Positions 1 through 6,293 of a stretch of 6,293 nt of DNA are shown here, in pieces. A program made the position numbers and the translations under genes. The stretch's first letter is position 1, and every line of letters begins with the position of its first letter. The DNA comes from Flavobacteriales bacterium. GTDB lineage: Bacteria; Bacteroidota; Bacteroidia; Flavobacteriales_D; Sanyastnellaceae. The stretch covers positions 1 to 6,293 of the forward strand of contig CANGVU010000083.1 of assembly GCA_947457325.1 (NCBI GenBank). The letters are read 5' to 3'. Below the pieces are notes generated by a model. The model ran no database searches. It saw only the letters and a program-made list of their open reading frames with translations, and was not told the DNA's origin.

Positions 1-1208
1 AATCCTAATCCATAGCCTTTGACATTATGGATGTTTCCTGTTGGCACTCGGTACAGTTTTTCAAAAATTCTTTTTTGATTCTCTTTGCTAATTCCTAAAC
101 CTTTATCAGAAATTTCCAAAACAAAAAATCCACCCTCGTCACTGGTTGTGATTTTAAATTCTGCATTGTCAAGAGAATATTTTAATGCGTTGTCCACCAG
201 ATTATAAACCATATTGGTGATGTGCAAAATATCCCCTTGGATGATTGGTGAAACACTGTCCAATTGATCATCTATCAATGCTCGACGGCTTTTGAATTGC
301 AAATCAAAACTCTTCAAAACGGTCTGAATTACTTCATGAACATTAACCTCTTGCAGTTTCATTTTAAGTTGCCCTTGTTCAAAGAGTGATGTGCGCAGCA
401 CGTTTTCCACCAACATGCCCAATCGGGTGTTCTCCTCCTTGATCATTTTGATATATCGATCCCTGCTCATTTCAGATTTGACAACGTCATCGTCCTGTAA
501 GACCTCACATGCTAGTGAAATGGTTGCAATGGGGGTCTTTAATTCATGTGTCATGTTGTTGATGAAGTCACTTTTTAACTCGCTCAATTGGCGCTGACGG
601 TATATGGTGCTGAATGAAAAAATGAACAAGCCAATAATTACCGCCAACAATAAAACACTGATGGCCAGCATACTCCACATCGATCCCAACAAATATTTAC
701 GATTGTCCGCAAAAGAAACCTGAAGAAAAAACTCTTGTTCCAAGGCATCCTCGGGAAACAAATTGACTTTAAAAATTTCTACTTCTTGATCAATTTTCGA
801 AGACAGACTTTGCCAGAAAATAGTACCATTCTCTTTAACTACACGGGCATGAAAGGGCATTTTTACTCCTTCCCTTTCTAAGTAACTCTTCAATAAATTC
901 TTCAAGAGCACTGTATCCAAACGTTCCTCTACTGCCGGGATAATGTCCACCTCTACAAATGGTGTAGCGCCCAAGGCCCACTGAATACTGTCATCCTCAG
1001 GGGCCAATGGTGTTTGAATGGTTTTTTTTGCAAAATCTACCCGAACAATTTCTTCCAAAGTCAAAGACATTGCACGCTGCACATGCTCTGCAAACGCTTG
1101 CTCTCGCAAAAGATAGGTATTGTGAACCCAATAAACTTGAAGGGCCAACAAAGAAAGCATGGCAAAAGCCCCTAAACCCAGCCAAATTTTTACCCACTCT
1201 TTGCGCAT
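1..1208 (-). CDS. Two-TM sensor histidine kinase, 3' end cut by window edge
   Basis: Inner-membrane sensor kinase of a two-component system; it should autophosphorylate on His and pass the phosphate to a response regulator. The reading frame is open from the ATG at 1208 to the left edge (402 codons, no stop). Visible parts: short cytoplasmic start MRKEW, TM1 at about residues 8-28, a periplasmic loop of about 145 residues with no recognised ligand domain, TM2 at about 174-198, H box MTHELKTP with phospho-acceptor His221, N box NLVDNALKYS at 336-345, G1 box DKGLGI at 368-373, F box IFEKLYR at 381-387, and the start of the G2 box (KGYGLG, 397-402). Only the last few dozen residues of the ATPase domain should be missing. 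The start is chosen because a charged tip precedes TM1 directly. The layout resembles Bacteroidota kinases such as RprX or PorY, but I cannot assign orthology. It lies 78 bp after the large hydrolase gene; no response regulator is in the window and one probably lies just beyond the left edge. Confidence 0.95.
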   Translation of the reverse strand, partial: MRKEWVKIWLGLGAFAMLSLLALQVYWVHNTYLLREQAFAEHVQRAMSLTLEEIVRVDFAKKTIQTPLAPEDDSIQWALGATPFVEVDIIPAVEERLDTVLLKNLLKSYLEREGVKMPFHARVVKENGTIFWQSLSSKIDQEVEIFKVNLFPEDALEQEFFLQVSFADNRKYLLGSMWSMLAISVLLLAVIIGLFIFSFSTIYRQRQLSELKSDFINNMTHELKTPIATISLACEVLQDDDVVKSEMSRDRYIKMIKEENTRLGMLVENVLRTSLFEQGQLKMKLQEVNVHEVIQTVLKSFDLQFKSRRALIDDQLDSVSPIIQGDILHITNMVYNLVDNALKYSLDNAEFKITTSDEGGFFVLEISDKGLGISKENQKRIFEKLYRVPTGNIHNVKGYGLG

Positions 1209-1286
1209 GCCTGCAAATTAGTGAATATTGGTGGGTTGAGGGGCTTTGCTTAACCGTATTTAACAGACAAATGGAGAACTTTGCAG
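1209..1286 (-). promoter_or_regulatory. 78-bp gap before the kinase gene, possible weak promoter
   Basis: On the minus strand, 1275-1268 reads TCCATTTG, matching the Bacteroidota -7 consensus TAnnTTTG except at its second base. A TTG that could serve as the -33 element sits 23 bp upstream (1301-1299), inside the end of the hydrolase gene and at the long end of accepted spacing. A match of this quality is expected fairly often by chance in AT-rich DNA. No clear Shine-Dalgarno sequence precedes the ATG at 1208. A weak stem with one mismatch on the transcribed strand (arms 1234-1240 and 1249-1255) lacks a T tract, so it is not a convincing terminator, and read-through from the hydrolase gene remains possible. 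Confidence 0.2.
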
Positions 1287-4200
1287 TCAGGGAATCATCA
1301 ATCGCTCAGTAAATATTTTTCCCTTTGATTGGATAACAATAAGGTACATTCCACTGGATACATCGGGATGGTCTAACCAAAATTCAAACTGCGTTTTGGA
1401 TTGGTTGTTATTGATCATTTTGCCCATGCTGTCATAAACCTGATATAAACCATCTCCAGACTGTAAACTCGACTCAATTGTTCCGGCAATGCTCTTTGGA
1501 TTTCCCTCTGTTAATTGACAGGAAATATCAGACAGCATTGGTTCAAACTGGATTTCGGCTAAAGCTAGGTCATTGGGTTCGGTCTGTTCATAAGTCTGAA
1601 TGTACACCTCATTGGCATTCCACTCATTGCCAGACCAATCCAAGACATCGGAATTATCAGGCAAAGACAATAAACCAAAAACGGAATATTCACCAAATGC
1701 GCCAAACCAGTTGTAGCCATTTTTAATCAATGGTTCTGTAACCTCGTTCAAAACGATGTGTCGATTGTTTTGGTCAAAATAATTTCTGCCTTCTGATTGG
1801 CTCATGCGCAACAAGGCATCTTGAGCGATGTCTATCCCGTCCATTAATTGTGTAAATTTTGAACATGCCACCCGCAACTCTCCGTTTAATTGATTGATTC
1901 CTTGTTCATAATCTGAAAATTGACATTCCTCAATCAGCATAGGTGCATTGGATAATCCCTGCGCTTTGATACCAAAAGCGTTGCCATTACCGGAGAACGT
2001 AACACTCCTGAAAGATAACGGTATACCCACCTCATCGCATTCCCAACCAACTCCTAACATATCTGATTGGGAAACGGCCAATGATCCCCTGACCCATTGT
2101 TGATTCTCATTCCCAATCCAGCGGGTAGAATTTGCCCTAAGATGTGACTTAAACCCACTGGCTGAAACGTGGTGCATTATGCAATTGTCCATCAAGATCT
2201 TGTTGCCTTGAAAAACAACATCCACTTGCAAATCCTCATAAGCTCCTAGAGAATATAGTTTCATTTCTGCTAGTTTCAACATTGTTCCGTTCAACCAGCG
2301 CGCCTTATAACCAAATTGAATGGCACCACTGGTACAGTGTATTCCCGCTTGGGCATCATTCTCTGAGTATAGCATGCAGCCTGAATCAATCTGTAAAACA
2401 TCATCATCCCTATCATCGCCCGTTAAAACTAACATTGAACCATTACCAAAACTTATCGATGGATTGTATTTACTGCGAACAATAACAACCCCTGTTGATC
2501 CTGTAATGGGTTGTAGTTCCAATGTCTTGTCTTCTGCAATTTTCAATAATCCCTCCTCCAAGATGAGTTTTGACTCATGATGAGCCAAAGCCATTGACTT
2601 GCCCTTGAAATGTATTTCCCCACCCTCAAGGACAATAATCTCTCCACCCAAATTAACCAATGAAGAGAGGTCTTCAATAATAATCTTTGAGCCCGCTCCA
2701 ACAACCAGCTCACTCCCATAACCCAAAATAACCATTGACTTATCGTACAAACGAATTGAAGCACCTGGAGAAAGAGTCAATTGGCATTTATAATTTCCGT
2801 TTTCATCACCTATACTCAATTTTGTTTTGTCTTTTAGAACAAAGCCTGATTGAGCACAATCTGCCAACAACCGCATTTTCTTCATTGGCTGTTGCACCGA
2901 TTCAATTGTCCCGCAATGAAAGGGTGTGTGGGCATTCAAAGAAACCTCTTGGATGCCAAATAAAGTTGTAGGAAACAAGTAATCATCTCCTGTTGATCCG
3001 TAATTGTATGGACTACAGTTGTAATTCAGTGCCGTGGATTGACCAAAATCTATGATATCCAATTGGGTCAAAAGCCATTGTATATTTTGCGGAGTCATGG
3101 CTACGTGTGGTTGATTTTGGCCTGATGGAATGTGCCAGAGGTCAAAGGGTGTGCTCCCAGTATTCTGAATTAACGCGTCCAAAATGGCCACATTCTGAAT
3201 TCCACTATAATTCAAAGCGCTTTCAGTTGAAATAAAGCTATGCTGGAGTGAATACTGTTCGGTTCCAATCTCATTACAAACCGACAAATAATCTTCATTT
3301 TCATTCACCACATCTACCAACTCTTTTACTGATGTTCTAAACCCCCCTGCCTTATAATCCAGAGACATCGCTGCATTGCTTATGCTATAAGTACCTGAAT
3401 ATTCAGTGTAAGCAAAAAACAAGAAATCCGAATATGTTTCACTGTAAATCAAATCCGCAATCACGTTCATGTCTTGGGTTGAAGCTGGATGATCGGGATT
3501 ACCCGGAACAGCAAACAAATGCATTTTAAACTCATCGCCTGAAAAAATGTTAGAGGCATCACAAGACGTTTCCAACAAGGGAGTCCATATTGGATTCTGA
3601 AGATTTATACCCAATCCGCTTCCATTAGCAATGGCCCAATTGATTGTCATTTTGGGCATTCCCAATGTTTGAAGATAAGTTTGAAAATTTTCAAATTCCT
3701 CGGGGTGAAGCGACTGTCCATTTGTGCTGAAGTGCTGATAAATGAGCATTTCCTTTGCCGCCGGTCTGGTGAGTGCTTCGGTTTCAAATGCTTCCGCTTC
3801 TGCAGAAAATGGAGCTAAAAAATCAATGGTCGCTTGAATCGACAACGGTATATTGGCCCCAAGATGCGGAGAATCCCAAGAAATGTAGATTCCCGTACAA
3901 TGCTTCTCCGAATCTCTCTCCATTTCTGCCAAAGCAACTCTTGCTACTTGCCCTCCCATACTGGCTCCTGCCACAACCAGCGATTGATTGCCCTCCTTGA
4001 AGGCATTGCAAAGATGAATCAACCTTTTGAGCAGCGCAGCATTATAAAGTATAGAAGTTGCCCCATCCACAAAATCCAGTAATATCAAATCATAGCCCCT
4101 TGAACGCAAGGCCAAAACAAAATCCTCGGATTGCGCGAGCATAGGATAATTGACCTCATCATGTCCCATAAATTGACACCAACCAAAATCACCGATTTGC

Positions 4201-5075
4201 CCCTGCCATTGCTGCAAATTGAAATCAATGCCCTCCACAAAAACAAAGGGCTTATCAAAGACACCATCCTCACTCCACAAGGTATACGCATTACCCGCCA
4301 CCTCAGAACCTTGGAAAGAAGTTGATATACGCCAAGGCAAATTTACATTCTCCATCCAAGGTGGACTGTGTGGTAGTAAATTACAACCCGTTACGGAACT
4401 TCCTTTTAACTTGGTTGATGTAAAAAATGTTCCTTCCTCTGAGGTGAACCGAAAATGAATAATTCTATCATTGGTTATGTTGTCATACGAAACAATATGG
4501 GGTACACTCATGTCCATTGTACTCCACCCCTGACCATCATTAAAATCAACTTCCCAAAAACCTTCCATGTTTGACCATTGATACATTTCTGAAACTACAA
4601 AGCGCACAACTCTTTCACGCAAGGTTGCCTCGCTTGATGCTACAAATAGAGCAATCTCACTTTTGTAAACGGAGTCTGTAAATGCCTCTGGAACATAATG
4701 GCTACCTTGAATGGAGTCGAAGTAAGATGTCTCATTACCGGCTATATATTGATAGCGCAATACAGTAGGAAAAAGCACCACGGTATTGACCGCCAAATCT
4801 TCACCCTCAGCCATTTTCTTCCGCTCTGTAATGCCAGATCCATCATGAAACAACCTACTGTTCAGAAGGCTCTTCATGGCTTGCCATCCCTTGTCATAAT
4901 CGATGGTATCACCTATTGATGGCAGCTTAGACATGAAGCGCGATTGTTTCCATAAAATTCCCGAGGGAACAGCGCTGGTGTCAATGGAAAATTGGGAAAG
5001 TATTGGTTTGCTGAAGAACACAGACAATAGAAAAATAAGGGCAAGGGATTTCCTGCACGATTGAATTTGAATCAT
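1287..5075 (-). CDS. Giant T9SS-secreted alpha/beta-hydrolase with beta-helix region
   Basis: A 1262-residue exported protein. Residues 1-28 form a Sec signal peptide (Arg8-Lys9, hydrophobic core LALIFLLSVFF, probable cleavage near ILSQ). Residues 30-245 are an unrecognised N-terminal region. An alpha/beta-hydrolase fold starts near 275 with strand FVFVEGIDF, followed by nucleophile elbow GASMGG (370-375, Ser372) and the strand with WDSPH (400-404). His657 in QPHVAM is a candidate catalytic His; Asp401 or Asp645 could be the acid, but neither is certain. This resembles lipase, esterase or PGAP1-like hydrolases; the substrate is unknown. Residues 750-1130 hold short repeating strands rich in Gly, Ile, Val and Leu, as in right-handed beta-helices. 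The final 70 or so residues (YQVYDSMGK ... SSGMYLIVIQ ... ERLMIP) are a type A T9SS sorting domain, so the product should cross the outer membrane and be anchored or released there. The mature part has 17 cysteines. The stop is TGA. It begins 26 bp after the lipoprotein gene, probably in one transcript, without a clear Shine-Dalgarno sequence. Confidence 0.93.
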   Translation of the reverse strand: MIQIQSCRKSLALIFLLSVFFSKPILSQFSIDTSAVPSGILWKQSRFMSKLPSIGDTIDYDKGWQAMKSLLNSRLFHDGSGITERKKMAEGEDLAVNTVVLFPTVLRYQYIAGNETSYFDSIQGSHYVPEAFTDSVYKSEIALFVASSEATLRERVVRFVVSEMYQWSNMEGFWEVDFNDGQGWSTMDMSVPHIVSYDNITNDRIIHFRFTSEEGTFFTSTKLKGSSVTGCNLLPHSPPWMENVNLPWRISTSFQGSEVAGNAYTLWSEDGVFDKPFVFVEGIDFNLQQWQGQIGDFGWCQFMGHDEVNYPMLAQSEDFVLALRSRGYDLILLDFVDGATSILYNAALLKRLIHLCNAFKEGNQSLVVAGASMGGQVARVALAEMERDSEKHCTGIYISWDSPHLGANIPLSIQATIDFLAPFSAEAEAFETEALTRPAAKEMLIYQHFSTNGQSLHPEEFENFQTYLQTLGMPKMTINWAIANGSGLGINLQNPIWTPLLETSCDASNIFSGDEFKMHLFAVPGNPDHPASTQDMNVIADLIYSETYSDFLFFAYTEYSGTYSISNAAMSLDYKAGGFRTSVKELVDVVNENEDYLSVCNEIGTEQYSLQHSFISTESALNYSGIQNVAILDALIQNTGSTPFDLWHIPSGQNQPHVAMTPQNIQWLLTQLDIIDFGQSTALNYNCSPYNYGSTGDDYLFPTTLFGIQEVSLNAHTPFHCGTIESVQQPMKKMRLLADCAQSGFVLKDKTKLSIGDENGNYKCQLTLSPGASIRLYDKSMVILGYGSELVVGAGSKIIIEDLSSLVNLGGEIIVLEGGEIHFKGKSMALAHHESKLILEEGLLKIAEDKTLELQPITGSTGVVIVRSKYNPSISFGNGSMLVLTGDDRDDDVLQIDSGCMLYSENDAQAGIHCTSGAIQFGYKARWLNGTMLKLAEMKLYSLGAYEDLQVDVVFQGNKILMDNCIMHHVSASGFKSHLRANSTRWIGNENQQWVRGSLAVSQSDMLGVGWECDEVGIPLSFRSVTFSGNGNAFGIKAQGLSNAPMLIEECQFSDYEQGINQLNGELRVACSKFTQLMDGIDIAQDALLRMSQSEGRNYFDQNNRHIVLNEVTEPLIKNGYNWFGAFGEYSVFGLLSLPDNSDVLDWSGNEWNANEVYIQTYEQTEPNDLALAEIQFEPMLSDISCQLTEGNPKSIAGTIESSLQSGDGLYQVYDSMGKMINNNQSKTQFEFWLDHPDVSSGMYLIVIQSKGKIFTERLMIP

Positions 5076-5101
5076 GTGATTAAAAATTAAATGGTAAATA
5101 A

Positions 5102-5716
5102 TTAGAATTGAATCTTCAGGGTGTCTTCCCCTAAGAACGAAGGATTGGTGAGATAAATAAACTGAGGATCTGTTTGCTCCCCATTGATCAATAGCTTTTG
5201 GAAAGCCACACGCTGCTGTTCATTGGCAAACACTTCAATAGTATACACTTCATCTGGTGATAGAAGTTTTACAAATTCAGCCTCGGGCGCGTATGGATAA
5301 ACATACACTCCGGCAACATTTCCCAATTGGCTGGTATCCTCTGCTTGAATATGAAGTTTTGCTTTACCATACAAATAGTACTCACTATTGCTTCCATTGT
5401 GGTCCACTTCCATGGAGCTGGCATAACCCAAATCCCAATAGTCCGCTGTGGATTTAAAATACACCCAATCTGCTGATGATGATCTTGGAATAATAAAACT
5501 TCCATCAGATTGGGTTTGCCCTTGCCAATAGGATACATAAGCATTTCCGCCTGTCGCATTTTCTGAAGTAGAACCCAATAGTTGTATTTCAGCCGCTGCT
5601 ATCGGTTCTTGCGTGCCATACAGGAAGAGTTTTCCTGTAATGCTGCCACTTGTTTCATTCTCAGGCTTACAAGCCGAGAAATAAAGAAGGAGAAGAAAGT
5701 AAAAAGTTTTTTTCAT
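5102..5716 (-). CDS. Lipoprotein with carboxypeptidase-regulatory-like beta domain
   Basis: A 204-residue probable lipoprotein. Residues 1-15 (MKKTFYF, then LLLLYFSA) form a type II signal peptide with lipid-anchored Cys16. The lipobox FSAC has Phe at -3, tolerated in Bacteroidota but not canonical. The Lys17-Pro-Glu start of the mature protein loosely resembles the charged surface-export signals described for Bacteroidota lipoproteins, so outer-membrane or surface location is inferred. Residues 24-78 follow the carboxypeptidase D regulatory-like (CNA-B-like) pattern: GSITGKLF, then EPIAAAEIQLLG, then TQSDGSFIIPR, with an insert rich in Asn, Gly and Tyr between the second and third parts. The rest (80-204) is predicted beta-rich with aromatic residues and is not recognised. 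No catalytic motif is visible, so a binding, tethering or structural role is more likely than an enzyme. It sits 26 bp upstream of the giant secreted hydrolase, suggesting that the two act together. The ATG at 5716 is supported by the MKK start and the correctly spaced lipobox. Confidence 0.88.
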   Translation of the reverse strand: MKKTFYFLLLLYFSACKPENETSGSITGKLFLYGTQEPIAAAEIQLLGSTSENATGGNAYVSYWQGQTQSDGSFIIPRSSSADWVYFKSTADYWDLGYASSMEVDHNGSNSEYYLYGKAKLHIQAEDTSQLGNVAGVYVYPYAPEAEFVKLLSPDEVYTIEVFANEQQRVAFQKLLINGEQTDPQFIYLTNPSFLGEDTLKIQF

Positions 5717-5795
5717 TTTGTTTAATTTTAATGCAACAAAATTGAATCGATTTTACATGACTCACACTATTTTCTGTCCTATAAATTATGTGCTC
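5717..5795 (-). promoter_or_regulatory. 79-bp AT-rich gap, possible promoter for lipoprotein-hydrolase pair
   Basis: On the minus strand, 5744-5737 reads CAATTTTG, matching the Bacteroidota -7 element TAnnTTTG except at its first base, 20 bp before the ATG at 5716. No good TTG is found at the expected -33 spacing; only a GTGTG lies there. The leader ends in an A-rich stretch (TTAAACAAA before the ATG), typical of Bacteroidota genes that start without a Shine-Dalgarno sequence. No terminator hairpin follows the upstream gene's stop at 5796, so a shared transcript is also possible. Confidence 0.22.
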
Positions 5796-6290
5796 TTATT
5801 GTGGTCTATAAGACAACTTGTAATCCAAAACAAAATCCTCAAAAACTGGCATCAATTCTTCATTTAGAACCATTTTCCTTTGTTCTATCTCAGCTGTCAT
5901 TTCTTTTATGCGCATATCATCTTGAGCATTTTGTTGAACGTGCATCATTTTCCAGAGATCTATTTTGCCTTGATAAAGGGGTAAAATCTCATCTTGCATT
6001 ATTGTTGACCAATGCTGAACGGACTGCTTCACTCTTTCATCTTCATCCGGGAGTGATAAAGTATCTAAGGTGCTCTTTAATCTTTTCAAGAGCATTTCCA
6101 AGGAATCCATTTTTTCATTTACCGCCCGATAGGAGGCAGTATCCCCAAACCCCATCTCCAATCTCTCCGTTACTTCCACTATTGTATTGTATTGCACCAC
6201 TACTGTATTGAAGTGCCATTGCGCCTTGCGGTAATCACCACGGCAAGCAACCAACATTACCATACAAACCAATAACAACCTAAAAAGCAT
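5796..6290 (-). CDS. Small helical lipoprotein, function unknown, start at window edge
   Basis: A 164-residue predicted lipoprotein as read from the ATG at 6290. Residues 1-15 (MLFR, then LLLVCMVMLVA) form a type II signal peptide with lipobox LVAC and lipidated Cys16. The mature part looks almost wholly alpha-helical: amphipathic, charged stretches at about 20-47, 52-78, 83-118 and 120-158, rich in Glu, Lys, Met, Gln and Leu, with a short break at SLPDEDER (79-86). This suggests a small helical bundle or coiled coil. I do not recognise the family and see no catalytic motif. Only three bases precede the start within the window and the frame is still open there, so a longer signal peptide starting upstream cannot be excluded; the lipobox position nonetheless makes this ATG plausible. 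It ends with TAA 79 bp before the next lipoprotein gene on the same strand, and co-transcription is possible but not shown. Confidence 0.85.
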   Translation of the reverse strand: MLFRLLLVCMVMLVACRGDYRKAQWHFNTVVVQYNTIVEVTERLEMGFGDTASYRAVNEKMDSLEMLLKRLKSTLDTLSLPDEDERVKQSVQHWSTIMQDEILPLYQGKIDLWKMMHVQQNAQDDMRIKEMTAEIEQRKMVLNEELMPVFEDFVLDYKLSYRPQ

Positions 6291-6293
6291 ATC

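Noticed and set aside
1234..1255. Stem GGTTGAG / CTTAACC as a possible terminator after the hydrolase gene
   Set aside because: On the transcribed minus strand the stem carries an A-C mismatch and no run of T follows, so it is too weak to call a rho-independent terminator.
1007..1312. 101-codon plus-strand open frame across the kinase start and hydrolase end
   Set aside because: It overlaps two well-supported minus-strand genes, including the kinase TM1 and T9SS tail coding sequence, and its product has no recognisable features.
2543..2764. 73-codon minus-strand open frame inside the hydrolase gene in another frame
   Set aside because: It lies entirely within the beta-helix region of a long uninterrupted frame; its Trp/Leu-rich product reflects frame-shifted reading of repeated Val/Ile/Gly codons.
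1287..5075. Possible frameshift or gene fusion artefact in the very long hydrolase frame
   Set aside because: The frame is continuous from signal peptide to T9SS tail without a break in codon style, and a signal at one end with a sorting tail at the other is what a single genuine cargo protein should have.
5737..5755. Near-palindrome around ATCGAT in the gap before the lipoprotein gene (AAAAT and ATTTT arms)
   Set aside because: Only five A/T base pairs in each arm in a very AT-rich gap; expected by chance and not enough for an operator call.
5801..6211. 136-codon plus-strand open frame opposite the helical lipoprotein gene
   Set aside because: It is wholly antisense to a frame with a clear lipoprotein signal peptide, and its product shows no signal, domain or coherent composition. 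It is best read as a shadow.

Overview
The window looks like a stretch of a Bacteroidota chromosome, roughly 40% GC by eye. The strongest evidence is a very large exported protein that ends in a type IX secretion system (T9SS) C-terminal sorting domain, a system essentially confined to this phylum. Supporting evidence is two lipoproteins with short lipoboxes, A/T-rich start regions without clear Shine-Dalgarno sequences, and a sensor kinase of the short-looped two-TM kind common in Bacteroidota. I cannot place it below phylum level.

All four real genes are on the minus strand, so the transcription order runs from right to left. (1) 5796-6290: a small helical lipoprotein whose start lies at the window edge. 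(2) 5102-5716: a lipoprotein of 204 residues with an N-terminal carboxypeptidase-regulatory-like (CNA-B-like) beta domain. (3) 1287-5075: a 1262-residue secreted protein combining a signal peptide, an alpha/beta-hydrolase domain with a GASMGG nucleophile elbow, a long beta-strand-rich region that looks like a right-handed beta-helix, and a T9SS tail. (4) 1-1208: a membrane sensor histidine kinase cut off at the left edge just after its G2 box. The gaps are 79, 26 and 78 bp. No gene-free stretch exceeds 300 bp, and I saw no RNA gene, mobile element, CRISPR array or strong terminator.

Genes 2 and 3 are 26 bp apart and are probably co-transcribed, pairing a probable outer-membrane lipoprotein with a T9SS-exported hydrolase. 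Whether the upstream lipoprotein and the downstream kinase belong to the same unit is open. The kinase probably has a response regulator beyond the left edge. Functionally this is an envelope and secretion neighbourhood: every encoded protein is predicted to cross or sit in a membrane. The most notable item is the modular giant hydrolase; its substrate cannot be read from the sequence.
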